This document shows, one piece after another, positions 32,366 to 44,030 of a stretch of 64,000 bases of DNA; position 1 is the first letter of the stretch; each line of letters opens with the position of its first letter. The position numbers were made by a program, and so were the translations under genes. The stretch comes from Diphasiastrum complanatum (lineage: Eukaryota > Streptophyta > Lycopodiopsida > Lycopodiales > Lycopodiaceae): assembly GCA_029204225.1 (NCBI GenBank), contig CM055110.1:14262796-14326795 (forward strand), in the 5' to 3' direction. A model generated the notes under the pieces. The model did no database searches and was not told where the DNA came from. It was given only the letters and a program-made list of their open reading frames with translations.

Positions 32366-34100
32366 TATTGCATATTGTTTTTTGGATATGCTTTGTTCTT
32401 ATACATAAGCATGTCTGTTTGTGAAGTCTTCTCAAAAAACAGATTCTGTTAGCTGCAATTAATATACTATATACAATGCCAAATCTTTTTTCAATTGGCT
32501 TGGACAACAAAAACAGCCTTCTAATCTACGATAGGTAATATATTCATTTGATATATTGTATACTTTTTTTTTTCTACTTTATGATATATTTTTCTGAAAC
32601 AAGTGTTTATCAATTTTAGTTTTTTGTAGTTTGTCTGTCCGTCAGTCACACCTCAAGAAATAATGCACTTTCGGTAGGATTCAATCAAAATTATTGTGGA
32701 AATTTCTATTCCTATTACTATTTCAGATAGTTTGCTGAGGATTCTTGATTCTAGAGAAATGGATGTGGAGATTATGAACCAAAAAGTTGGTATTGAGACG
32801 AAGCAAAAGAAAGATGAAATACAAGAATAAAGATAGATTGGTCACCCTTCATGGGGATGAGCTAAAATGTATTTCAAATGTACAAAAAAATTTATACGAA
32901 TATATTGAGTTAAAATTATGATCTTTTATGCGTCTACAATTTCGATTGTTGTTGCTATATCTTTGCATTTCATGTGCTCTTCTTGCCTTGTCCTTATTTG
33001 CACACAAAAATTAAAATCATTATAACATTCAGCATCTTGAAACAATAACAAATCAAAATTCAAAAATTGCATATTGCATAACATACCTTAACACTGTTCA
33101 ACAAAAATTGATAGTATTGCGAAAGATCAAACTGCAACATGTCAAGTTCCAATCAAATGTGGTTGAGACTCCAATCTTTCTCGACCTCAATTACAACAAG
33201 AATATTTTCATTTCTTTTCACTGTTATTTGAAGTTGCTCTTATAATACAGTAACAAAGTTAGCATTTGTTTTTCTATGTGATATCTAAATGTCATTGATG
33301 AATTACATACTTTGCACTCAACTTGCTCATTTTGTTTCGTGTCCCAACGATCATTGAGCATTGCATCACTCAAGTCCTTACAAACAAACATTGTTTTCGT
33401 GCACCAAATATTGCATTTGAAAAAAAATCAACAAAAATAGTAAAAGGTAGATACCAACTTAATCTATTATTCTTTGAACCAGTACTACATTTTAATATAC
33501 TCTGAATATCCATATAGATTCTAGATCAAAAACTTTCTAAAATTGCTGAATCTGGTGAAGTCTATTCCTCACTTGGAAAATTTGGTAGAGGGTATGGCTC
33601 TAATCTACCCACCAAACCATTTTTATCAAGAATATAGGTGTGATCATATAAAAAAAAAAAAAAGTCTCGACTTTAAAAAGGATTTACTCCTACAATAGAT
33701 TGAACTGATTGTCATTCAATGAAATTTGATGGATATAAATTTGCAAAACCAACAAAAATATCGTGAGAGAAATTTAATATTAAGGAATTTGCTAATACTG
33801 AAGAAATTTAATCTTTGTGAAGATAAGGATGCTAAACCAAAACTTATGTGATAGATTTGCCAGCTTTACAAATACAGATAGCAAAGTATGCTGGCAATAA
33901 TGGTGGTCCAATCACAATCGTTAGCTCTGCCAGACGGGAGTTTTGAATATCGCCAAATCTTGGCCGGGAAAGCCAAAAAAATTTCCATATATCAAGCATG
34001 GTAATAGTTCGTCACAGATGTACACAATCTATTGGGCCACTTGGACTTTGATAGCGTGAAAAGTCAATGAAAGCATCTTCACAAAGGGCCCATTTTGAGT
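32366..34100. other. No recognisable feature
   Basis: AT-rich sequence without a supported ORF, repeat or RNA gene on either strand. Confidence 0.6.
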
Positions 34101-34101
34101 T

Positions 34102-34569
34102 TTAATATCCCCTAATGCTTTCACTAATGCATGCTAGTTCATCACTCAAAGCTTTATCTCTCAAAACAAAAGCATGAGCACCTTCATCCTTCTTTTGAAG
34201 ACTTTGAAATTTTTGCCTCCTTAGGGTTAGGACCCTAGTTGTAGACTTGGACTCATAAGCCTTCTTCAAAGATTCCCAAGCCTCACTTGATGTTGTGCAC
34301 TTACCAACTTCCTTGAGAAGTTCATTAGTCACATTCATCTTGATCACATGTAAAGCTTTCTTTGCCCTCTTGTCATACCTCAATTATTCTTGAGGTGCCA
34401 AAGGTCTCTCCTCCACACCTACAACAATGTCCATCAAATTATTCATCTCAAGCAAGGATTCCATCCTCACCTTCCAAGTAGAATAATTTGTTGAGGTACG
34501 CCTATCATTGCCTTCCAACATGAAGCCACTCAATGATATGATCTTATCTTTGAACCTATTCCAATGCAC
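34102..34569 (-). pseudogene. Copia gag fragment
   Basis: NYSTWKVRMESLLEMNNLMDI, a stop, then KKALHVIKMNVTNELLKEV and STTRVLTLRRQKFQSLQ. It matches the first 150 or so codons of the gag at 57479. It ends at a stop (SESIRGY) and no protease or pol follows at lower coordinates. Confidence 0.88.
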
Positions 34570-35122
34570 TTAGCACTCCCTTGAAATTCATCAAATGGAA
34601 CTCAAGAAGAAATTACAAATATATGAAAACAATCCAACCTCTCCTTTTTCTCTTTCTAGCAAATCCTAGCACATAGAAGGTTGATTTCTTGATCACAATA
34701 GATCTAAACATACTATACAATATTGTACTTCACATGTGTGGAAGCAAGATCAACCATAAAATCAACATTCTACACATAGAAAACCAAGATATCAAGAGAA
34801 ATACGCATGAGATGGACATAGAAACACAAAAGATGAATTCTCCACAAAGAAATAAACTTTGATGATAATATATCCACACATGTACAACTATTTATAGCTT
34901 CCAAAATGTCATCTAGCCACTTGTCCCAAACTTGACCTAATTTGGAAACTTCTAGATACTTCATCAAAAACCTAGAAATTCTAGTCTAGATGCAATGTAT
35001 CAAAATTAGCCAATTAGAATGGGTCCAAACTTGAACTCATCCACTTATCTACTTGCCAAAAATAGTACCAACACTATTTAGGACTTTATTGACAAATATG
35101 AACCTATCTCGAAATTGAGATT
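34570..35122. other. Probable retroelement leader; no gene
   Basis: AT-rich sequence upstream of the gag fragment. A CACATGTGTGG word occurs near 34735. No LTR pair or PBS found. Confidence 0.4.
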
Positions 35123-35405
35123 TCATTTTGGCCTCCAAAAATGCCAAATAACCAACAAACTAGCTGACAATTGTTCACAATTTGAACTACTTGTTTCTCT
35201 GTCATGAGCATGATGAGGAATGGCTGAAACCTCAAAAAACATTGGCCCTTTATCCAAAGCATTTTGAGAAGTCAGTGCATCAAAAACTGATCTAGGTAAC
35301 TTGATATCTCCATCTCCAGAAATTGGATCAACTTTAAAAAGTCTGTGGAAACTAATGTCATCCCCCAATTAGACATCTTCCTCTTCTTCTTGTTGAGCCT
35401 GAAAT
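35123..35405 (-). pseudogene. UFD1 / PRLI-interacting factor K-like exon relic
   Basis: The minus-strand frame has FHRLFKVDPISGDGDIKLP and SQNALDKGPMFFEVS. This resembles the GDKIKLPPSCF...LSDQGA.DKGP..F.LS region of the plant UFD1-domain protein called PRLI-interacting factor K (ubiquitin/CDC48 pathway). Upstream in the same frame a TTTCAG acceptor and AQQEEEED are followed by a TAA (EDV-stop-LGDD). Either the exon starts later (a CCACAG lies inside) or this is a pseudogene. Downstream similarity ends near HDRET, where a weak GTAGTT donor could lie. No neighbouring exon was found. The family match is from memory and moderate. Confidence 0.42.
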
Positions 35406-37315
35406 CATCATCGACAAACCAAAATATCATTAGAATCACAATTTTGAATCTTCCGCCACCCACAACTTCATAATGCTATAAATTGAATCATCCGTAGAAG
35501 CTACTTAGGTCTTTGATTACCAATATCCTAGTACCAAAACATAGCTGACAAAATAACACATAATATCGGGCTATCAACAAGCTAAGCTTATATGAAAAAC
35601 TTAAAAGGTACCCAAATTTGCATGAAATCTTCCCAAGTTCCACATGTATCATTGGAAAAAGGTAATAGATACCAAAGACAAGCCTTGGCAAAAGAGGTTG
35701 ACGACAAAATTTAGTCTTTAAACTGTAGCCAATAGGTCCAAATCATAGCTGCAAAAATACTCATACCAACTATCTGTACCCGTAGCAAACAGCTACTTGT
35801 GGGGAATGGGAAAAGGTATACAGTCTGTACATGGGTCGTATAACAGATAATCACATTGGACTAGTGCTCGTGAAAAATATGTAACTCAGCCATATACGGA
35901 ATATAAAGAACTAGAATTAGCCTTACCAGTACCTCAACTGAAGATGAACAAGTACTACAACAACACATAGAAGTTCAAAATGTACCTAGAGTCTAGAACA
36001 AGCTAGTTTGCAAAATCAAGTAGGTAGACATACTACAATGGAAAGACTGTATCTCTTTTTCGGAAAACATATATCTTTTGACATATATATGGCAAACTTT
36101 TGCATTCTTTAGATACTCGTACGCCTGTGTGGCCGAAAATCATTTGTGGGCATATTAAAGTGCTTTGGCAACATTGAAAGCCTCACAAGACACGATGGAT
36201 GTTTCTATCTTAGGGTTTCCAAGCTTAAAAACATATTGAAATGCCTTCAGATATACCAAAGGTATGCAACAATAGGGTGTTCAATTGGAAGCTTCGCGGA
36301 CTACGAATGACACGACAAATTTCTAGAGACAGAGATGACAAGCAAAAGTAGACATGAAAAATAGACTTAGCATTCAATCAAGCAAATAGTAAGCTCCAAT
36401 TTTCGCTTGGACAATTTGCTACTTTGAACATGAAAAACATCAAAAATAAAAAAATAGAACTAAAAAACGTCAATCTTCATTTATTTATTTTTGGCGGGGG
36501 GCCACAAATGCGATCATGTCCCAATTGGGAGACACACCCAAACAAACGTAACGGGAAGTAGGCCAAATGGTTGCGTCCTAATTGGGAGAGACACCCGAAC
36601 GGAGAGAGAGATGTGAATTTTAATTATGATGTGGAATTTTCTCCATGCAAAGAACCCCTAAATGGGTATCTGGTACCCTTATGAAAAATAGATAACTTAC
36701 TTAGAATATTTACATGTCAAGCTTAAAATGAGAAAAAACAACATTTTTTTTTTTAATTCATGTGAATTAAAGCCAAAACACAGGCACACTAATGTTTCAT
36801 ATGATTGCTAGGTCTTCCTTGCAAAGCAAGCCAGGGTCAACAGGTGTATGTTTTTGAGGGTGACTTCAAAATACAAGGAAAAAACAAGTATCTGGCATTA
36901 CGTATAACGAAGTCAGTTAGTTACATTGCATGATTGCATTTTGATTATTTTTTTTTTGTTTCAACTTAAAGTGCCACATCATTGATAGCTTGATGCCCTT
37001 TATCAAGACCAAAAAAAAACACTAAGCCAAATCTTGCTAGCCATTCGACTTCCTTTCTTCACCAAAAAAACACAAAATCAAAGTGCTATTAGACTTCATA
37101 CTCAATTATCGAATGGTGTTGTAGAGAAGTTAATGCAATAGTGTCCAATGTGATATTTTTTAAGAATGGGGGGTATGTTGCAACTTGCATTGCTTTTTCT
37201 TTTGTGTAATGGGACCAGGGAAATGGATTCTTGATGACCTTGGAACATGCAAATCCTACTATGAAAGATGAGAAGTCCGTTTCCCTATGTAAAGCATGTG
37301 ACCAAAATGGTGGGT

Positions 37316-37316
<1 letters not shown>
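35406..37316. other. No recognisable gene
   Basis: AT-rich. An approximate direct repeat around CCCAATTGGGAGACACACCC (about 36510-36530) recurs as CTAATTGGGAGAGACACCC (about 36576-36594). Poly-T and poly-A tracts occur near 36745 and 36950. Confidence 0.5.
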
Positions 37317-37375
<59 letters not shown>

Positions 37376-37402
37376 ACGGCCACATGACAAAGGTAGGACA
37401 GA

Positions 37403-37437
<35 letters not shown>

Positions 37438-37480
37438 TTGAGCAGGGCCACATGACAGAGGTAGGAGAGAATATTCACAT
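37317..37480. repeat. (GA)n and (CA)n tracts with a flanking duplication
   Basis: (GA)n at 37317-37374 and (CA)n at 37406-37432. Segments at about 37376-37410 and 37445-37480 both read GGCCACATGACA(A/G)AGGTAGGA, a direct duplication either side of the CA run. Confidence 0.92.
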
Positions 37481-37678
37481 AATATTCTCTCAAGCTACCT
37501 TCAAAGGCAGCTGTTGTTTGATCCCTCCCTCCTAGTTGTCTGCCCTATGAAAAATGACACCTATGTTGGAGGTAGGTGCGGTGTCGGAGGCAAGTGCTAC
37601 CTTTGCACCTACCTCCGACATGTCGCTCACCCCCACATTTTCAAAGGTTGCCTTTGGAGGCAGCCTCCTATGTGTGGC

Positions 37679-37881
<203 letters not shown>

Positions 37882-38159
37882 TATGTACAGTTTTGCGCAT
37901 GGGTATGGGTGCACCATGCATGCTCCTCCCCTCACCCATGCGGCTTTTTCTAACTAAAAAACTTCGGGAGGAGGATGCATGTATGGCCCCATTCCCCAAT
38001 TCAAACGCGTCTCTCCCCCTCTCCCTCCCTCTCTTTTCTCTCTCCCTCCCTCTCTTTTCTCCATCTCTCTCCCTAGCTTATTTTTTGACCCCACACACAC
38101 AGTTACGAATGAGAGCAGTATTCAGGTATTGGAATGAGGATTCAGTGGCTTTGTTCACA

Positions 38160-39070
38160 CTATAGCTCTGATGTATCAATGCAGCTTTGATGTATCAACA
38201 GTAAAGGTGGATTTCAATGAGCAACGATGCCTATTCCATACTCCTTTACCAATAGCAACGGTAGAGCACCATGTAATGTCTTCTCTGTCACCGCTGTGAA
38301 AGCATCTGCTCAACGATGAAGGTTAAGTGACTTTTTATAAATCATTCATATTCAACGATGAATAGCCTAACGATGAATATCCTGCAATTGTGGGCAGTGA
38401 CTCTTTATGGGCATCAACTCTCGCACAAGGACAAAAACATGATTTTATTTAGCACTGGATCGATAGTGACAAATCACGGGCAGTGATCAGATCCGTAGCC
38501 GTAGAGGACAAGCTCACTCTCAGATCATAGATGGGTCAGTAGATCCTCCATATGCGGCGATGGAGAGGCCTATCAATTGACAAAAATTTGCAGCAAGCAA
38601 CCCTCAGGTACGATTAGTAGCACGGAGTAAGTGTGGTGAGAATCTGAGATGCTTCAACATTGATTTCAGCTATGCTTCAGGTGAAAACAACAGAGTGTTG
38701 ATGTTGAGTTAATGCGCCTAGAATGTACTTCAAATGGTAGATCAAGGCTAACAACAGAGCGTGGAAAAACAATATGCGTCAAGTGAAAACAATAGAGTCA
38801 ATCTTGCGTAACAAAAATGCGCTACAACACGGCACTTTAGGTGTGCTTGAAGGACCAACAATCGTGGAGAGTAAATTTGCTTGCGATGTGCAACAAAAAT
38901 GCGCTGTAGGTGCGCTTCAACATTACACTTGGTTGTGTAGTGCATGGACTAGCAACATAGAGTATGCTTCAACATTGGTTTTAGCTGCGCTTCAAGTGGA
39001 AACACCAGTTGGTCAGGTTTGGAACTACACCCGCACATCAAGAGTCTGCTTTAAATATTATAGGTAATAA
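38160..39070. repeat. Degenerate short repeats, no gene
   Basis: Irregularly recurring words include ACGATGAA (38310-38385), CAAAAATGCGCT (near 38813 and 38895), GCTTCAACATT (near 38650, 38917, 38970) and CAAGTGAAAAC/CAAGTGGAAAC. They look like a decayed tandem array. Confidence 0.55.
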
Positions 39071-39559
39071 GATCCAGAGGAGAAGATGACAGCCACTTCA
39101 TGGCACACACCTCCTTCTTCTCTTATAACTTCTGTTACATTTCTTTATAAAACAACAATTCATCTCCCATGCGATCAAAGAACTCCCTCCATTACATACA
39201 TTCACTTCCCAAAAATTGGATCACTTCTCTCACAACCAACCTCAAAACAAAAATAACCTTCTCTTTTAAACACAAGAAGTGCATCTTTGAAAGGGCCAAA
39301 GCCTACTTCATGAAGGCCACACGTCATCTGAAAGCTAAAAGTGACATTGGCTTTTCAATATGAAGGGTGGGTAGCCTATCAAATTCTAAGAATTTTTATT
39401 GAGTTGGATTCTGATTTCTGAGTCTCCATTTCTGGTCTTTAATCTGTCCCCTCCTCTTTCTTTAATCCTTTCCAATCCTTTTTTTCCTCAGTTGATCCTT
39501 GAGCAACAGAAACCTGTTATATATTTTAGATCTTCAATTTCCAGAGGCCTCAATCTTTT

Positions 39560-40070
39560 GCCTCCTGATTCCAGATCCTGAGATCTGTTTTTTGGCTCTC
39601 TTTTGTTTGTCTATGCCTGATTCCAGATCTTGAGATCTGATTTTTGGCTGCATTGTGTTTGTCTTTTTAGTTGTAGTTTTCTGTTTGAGCAGCAACAGAT
39701 TTGGCTTGTGTATCTTCCTTGCAGCCTCAAGAAATGAGCAGATTGGATTCTGCACTGTTGCAGCTGAAGAAAATGACCAGATTGGATTATGCACTATTGC
39801 AGCTGCTTTTCACAAACTATATAGTCTATTTATTCTCACCAATGACCCAATTTTTGTTTCAACATGATGATTTTTTGTTTTAGCTCTTTTCTGGATAAAG
39901 ATTTCATCTTTTAGCTGTCTTTGTTCCTGAATAAATATTTCAGCTTCTAGCTCTCAAGTTTTTTGTTTCTGACCAAAGATTTCATCCGATTTGCTCGTAA
40001 TGTTTTGTTTCTGACTAAGGATTTCATCTTTTTGTTTCTATATGAGGATTTCGTCTTGTAGCTCTCAAAT
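39560..40070. repeat. Three clusters of short direct repeats
   Basis: A unit around CTGATTCCAGATC(C/T)TGAGATCTG occurs twice (about 39568-39665). A unit around CAGATTGGATT(C/A)TGCACT(G/A)TTGCAGCTG occurs twice (about 39738-39805). TTGTTTCTGAC(C/T)AA(A/G)GATTTCATC recurs at about 39960-40030. They lie just upstream of the CRF-like ORF and could be its 5' UTR. Confidence 0.8.
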
Positions 40071-40204
40071 TATGAATTATTTTTTCCTTGTGAGAAACTT
40101 TCCAATTATGAAAGAAAATTGCACTGCACATGAGCTACATAGCAGGATCATCACCTTTAGAATCAATTCTGTAAGTTGAGTTACAACAAAAGCCCCTTCT
40201 CAAA

Positions 40205-40600
40205 ATGCCAGGCCCTCAGACATTTTCCAAATCATCCACCGCCCTTCTAAGCAATTTTCCCAAACCTGCAATGAAGCCAATGGTTTCAAGAAAAGATGAT
40301 TTTTCAGCTTTTGACAGAGACCAAAACTGGCATTACCAGGCTCCAAAGATTTGTCTCAGAAAGTTGAGAGTGATCTGCACTGATCCTGATGCCACAAAAT
40401 CATCAAGTGATGAAGATCTTAGCCCCCATGTTGGCCGATTCACCATAGCCAATCCCACAAGGCATATGCTCTCTAAGTCAACTAACAGTATAGATGAAAT
40501 AGTACACTTTCCTCTACTAGCTCATCTCAAAAAAAGATGTTTAGGCATTTTTGACAATCAGAGCATCTTCGTTGAGAAACCTTTTGCGAAGGAAAATTAA
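40205..40600 (+). CDS. CRF-domain ORF lacking an AP2 domain
   Basis: 131 codons from ATG 40205. Residues 52-70 or so read LRKLRVICTDPDATKSSSDED, given here in two parts: LRKLRVICTDP and DATKSSSDED. This is the N-terminal CRF signature of cytokinin response factors in the AP2/ERF family (usual form VRI..TDPDATDSSSDE). No AP2 DNA-binding domain (YRGVRQRPWGKWAAEIRDP) follows in any frame, and the ORF ends at AKEN. It may be a truncated retrocopy, a gene fragment or a small CRF-only protein. Transcription is unknown. Confidence 0.5.
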   Translation: MPGPQTFSKSSTALLSNFPKPAMKPMVSRKDDFSAFDRDQNWHYQAPKICLRKLRVICTDPDATKSSSDEDLSPHVGRFTIANPTRHMLSKSTNSIDEIVHFPLLAHLKKRCLGIFDNQSIFVEKPFAKEN

Positions 40601-41014
40601 AAGAGACTGATGAAAAAACAAATCTCTCAAACTTATTTCAAATTTAATTTTGCTCTCATTAGAATGTGCAGGTGTTTGAATGTGCAGGTGCTTTGATGTA
40701 GGAAGAGGGTGCAGGAGTTGGATACTTCCACCAATATGGTGATGTGCTGGTGACTTGGAATATGGAGATGGAGCGATCTTTGGCGATGGTGGAAGAGCTT
40801 TTGGAGATGGCGATGGATGAAGCATTATTGGAAATAGAGATGGAGGGATAATTTCTGGAGATAGCGATGGAGGGAGCAATTTTGGGGATAACGCAACAGC
40901 TTTTGGTGGCAAGGTTGATGGCGATAGAGTTAATGGAGGCTTGGATGGTGAAGGTAAGAGTGCAGGAGGTGGCGCTATTTTGGGAGGAAACACGGGCACA
41001 GGAGGATGAACAGG

Positions 41015-41069
<55 letters not shown>

Positions 41070-41215
41070 TGAAACCACAAAGCATATAATTGTTTAGGCG
41101 GTGTTTTCTTGGCTACCTTCAGCAGCGAGAGAGTTCCTTCTTTGGGTTTGGATTTGGGTTTGCATTTGTTGATCCATAGATATGGGTTATGATGCTGCCT
41201 AAGGGTTGCTGTCAA
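40541..41215 (-). CDS. Proline-rich ORF containing a (CT)n tract
   Basis: Codes for an unrecognised basic N-terminus (CKPKSKPKEGTLSLLKV), then an Arg-Glu run produced by the (CT)n tract at 41017-41066. A Pro/Ser-rich stretch with recurring SPK..PPS units follows (about 40990-40700), encoded by imperfect repeats of GGAGAT(A/G)GCGATGGAG on the plus strand. It could be a hydroxyproline-rich-type protein or just a translated minisatellite. No signal peptide is evident. Confidence 0.25.
41017..41066. repeat. (CT)n microsatellite
   Basis: About 25 CT units. Confidence 0.97.
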
Positions 41216-41359
41216 TAGTTCTCTTCATAGTGGCTGCCGACTGTGAAGTAGGAGGCGTGTGGCTCATTAGGAAAAGATGGCAAAAACCTAGCCCTAACAT
41301 AATCTAGGATATTTACCATAAAATGTAACCTGGGATTCTAACCATCCAGTGTCACCAAA

Positions 41360-42560
41360 CAAAGTTCGTTTTTTAGACCGTCTGTTCCATCCTGTGTTGC
41401 ACACCAATATGAACCTACAACACTAAATCGGACTCCAAAGAGTTCAGTACTCATAGCAAAACGTGCGTCCAAACCAAAAACCCTAAACATAGTTATGGGA
41501 TTCTAGACCCATCGAGCCAGGAATTGGTCACAATCAATGACGGGAGGTGTCCACAGGTTTGTGGGCTCGACATGAACCCACAGGACCATTTGCAGCCCAA
41601 TTTCGACGTTGTTTGTCTGAAAATGCCCTTTCTATTGGGAGGAATGCCACTAAATGGACTACTTTCCAACATTTTTGAGAATTGGTCCACTATTGCCGAA
41701 CAGAGTCCATTCATCAGACCCTCTGTTTCATCTTGTGTTGCACGTCGAGACAAATCCACAGGACTAAACCGGACTCCAAACGGTTCAGTACTCATAGCAA
41801 AACGTGCGTCTGAACCAGAAACCCTAAATGTAGTCCTATAATTCTAGGCCTGTCGAGCCAGGAACTGGTCGAATTAAGCCAAAAACGGTCAGAACTTCAG
41901 ACGGGAGGTGTCCACAGGTTCATGGGCTCAACACAAACCCACAAGACCATTTGAAATTCAATTCTGAAGCCGTTTGTCCAAAAATGCCCTTTCTGTCGGG
42001 GGGAATGCCCCTAAATGGACTACTTTTCTACATTCTCGAGAATTGGTCCAGTGTTGCTGAACGAAGTCCATTTTTCATGCCCTCTATTTCGTCCTATGCT
42101 ACATGCCGAGATGAACCCACATGACTAAACTGGGCTCCAAACGGTTCAGTACTCACAGCGAAACATGCATCCGAACCAGAAACCCTAAACGTAGTCTTGG
42201 GATTCTAGGCCCGTCGAGCCAAAAATTGGTCAGATTTAGAAAAAAATCGTCAGAACCTCGGACGGTAGGTTTCCAGAGGTTTGTGGGCTCAACTTAAACC
42301 CACTGGACCAGTTGTTACTCAATTCCAATGTCGTATGCTTGAAAACATCCTTCGTGCCGGGAGAAACGCCACTAGGGCACAATAAATGGACTACTTTTTA
42401 TCATTTTTGAGAAGTGGTCCAGTATCGCCGAACGGGCTCTGTCTTGATGTTGTTTGTTCCATTCAGTGTTGCACGTCAAGACGAACCCACATCAACAAAT
42501 CATGCTCCAAGCAGCTCAGTATGCACAGAGAAACATGTGTTCAAGCCGAGAACCATCAGT
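41360..42560. repeat. Tandem satellite, about 340-360-bp unit, 3.5 copies
   Basis: CGAGCCA starts units at 41513, 41854 and 42215, giving periods of 341 and 361. Each unit carries in order a CAGGTTTGTGGGCTC-like box, AATGCC(A/C)CTAAATGGACTAC, GAATTGGTCCA, a TGTTGCAC(G/A)TCGAGA-like box and AACGGTTCAGTACTCA. The array begins with a partial unit before 41513 and ends in decay near 42560. ORFs in it are not conserved between units. Confidence 0.92.
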
Positions 42561-42716
42561 CGCCACCTAGATCGGCCGCCACCTAGAGCCAGGAACCCAC
42601 TAGACCATCGGCTGCCACCTAGAGCGGCCGTCATCACCCGTCAATGACATACTGAATTTTCAAATCATCGGCCATCACCTAGATCGGCCGGCATTGCCCA
42701 TCAACGACAGGCACTC
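42556..42716. repeat. Minisatellite with CACCTAGA(T/G)CGGCCG units
   Basis: CCACCTAGATCGGCCG or CACCTAGAGC-type words occur at least five times, and CGTCAATGACA/CATCAACGACA twice. The whole is GC-richer than its surroundings. Confidence 0.85.
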
Positions 42717-42724
42717 TTTACTAG

Positions 42725-42775
<51 letters not shown>
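42725..42775. repeat. (TA)n microsatellite
   Basis: TA repeat with one CA interruption. Confidence 0.97.
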
Positions 42776-42779
<4 letters not shown>

Positions 42780-42844
42780 CCATGGGCCATGAGAGTCACA
42801 CTTGGGTGGGGACCACTTATGGCCTAGGTCTACAGCATGGACAT

Positions 42845-43948
42845 CATCTTATAGGAAGCAGCCATGATAGATGGCAGTTCAGGAGTTAACCTGATTTCTA
42901 CAAAGCTATGTGCAAAATGGGGCCTTACCAAGATCAAGCCTGCGACTTTTGCCATTAAGCTAGCTGATTAAACAACAGTTCGTCCACGAGGAATGGTTGA
43001 AGATATACCTATCAGAATTGTGGGAGTACAGTTTGTCATTATTTTTGTAGTAATGGACTTACCAGATACGCCAAATGTCTACCGAGTTCTATTGGGACGT
43101 CCATGGTTACGAGTTGTGCAAGTAATTCATAACTGGGGTACCAGAAAAATCACTTTTGAAAATCATGAACGTGCATTCAAAGTTGATCCTACAACTTGAA
43201 CTATCAAACCAGTGGTTTAAAAAGAGGATGATAATTCATCAACAACGGATCGTACTTGTGATCGTGCAAAGAAAAATTTGGTAGTTCATTACGAATCTCA
43301 TACGGATACTGTCAACTGAATGAAGCTCTTGCAACGATTGATTGTACAGCAAGATATATGTGTCAACAAGATAATCAGTCAGATTTAAGTGAGATTTCAT
43401 TACTAGATCAAACTTTGGATATGCCAATCACATTTTCATTGAATGTGCTGAACGTAGCCTGGATATCAATGGAACCTATACCAGATTCGATTGAAGAGGA
43501 TCTCATACCTGTGAGTCATGCCTTGACTTATGATGGCAATGTAGAACTCAAAGATGAGCAGATTCTAGATCATATGGATCTGACCATATTTGGAGTGCAT
43601 AATGTTCCTAATGAACCAACAATAAAACCGCCTAAAGCAGTTATATTGAAAGAAGACAGGATCATAGGATTGAAAATGAAGAAGCAAGCCAAGCAACATT
43701 ATAATACGATCCTGAAATGGGAAAATACGCCTCAAAAGATTGATTCAGAGAATGTTCCACCCTTAGGGATAAAGGCAAAGGAAAAGCCAAGGATGATTCT
43801 ACAAGTCAGAATTCTAGCAAGACATCATCTTCTCAAAAGTCATCACCTCCAAAATCAATTCCTGCTAAGAAGGCTAAGCGAAGATCCAAGACAAGTATCT
43901 GAGATATGCTATCGCTCTCATGGGAACGAACCTACACGTGACAACTAA
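42845..43948 (+). pseudogene. Athila/Tat-like protease and pol N-terminal relic
   Basis: The frames read DGSSGVNLISTKLCAKWGL (the protease loop, degenerate where D-x-G is expected), ATFAIKLAD, a stop, VRPRGMVEDIPIRIV, VVMDLPDTPNVYRVLLGRP and TFENHERAF. These are the protease features of Athila/Tat elements. Frames at 43358-43948 continue an acidic pre-RT region without motifs. The end is fused to an LTR tail at about 43905. Confidence 0.75.
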
Positions 43949-44030
43949 CTTCATCTCCTTGATGCTAAATTGCTTGGATCTTGGGTTGAGGATAGGCTAG
44001 GAAAGAAACCCACTACAATAATGGATTAGG
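43905..44030 (+). repeat. Athila-like LTR tail
   Basis: ATATGCTATCGCTCTCATGGG...GGGTTGAGGATAGGC...AAACCCACTACA matches 55240-55356 almost base for base and the LTR end near 30665-30735 more loosely. Confidence 0.82.

Noticed and set aside
39169-40200. Upstream exons of the CRF-like ORF
   Set aside because: Short frames only, with no motif. The direct repeats argue for untranslated sequence.
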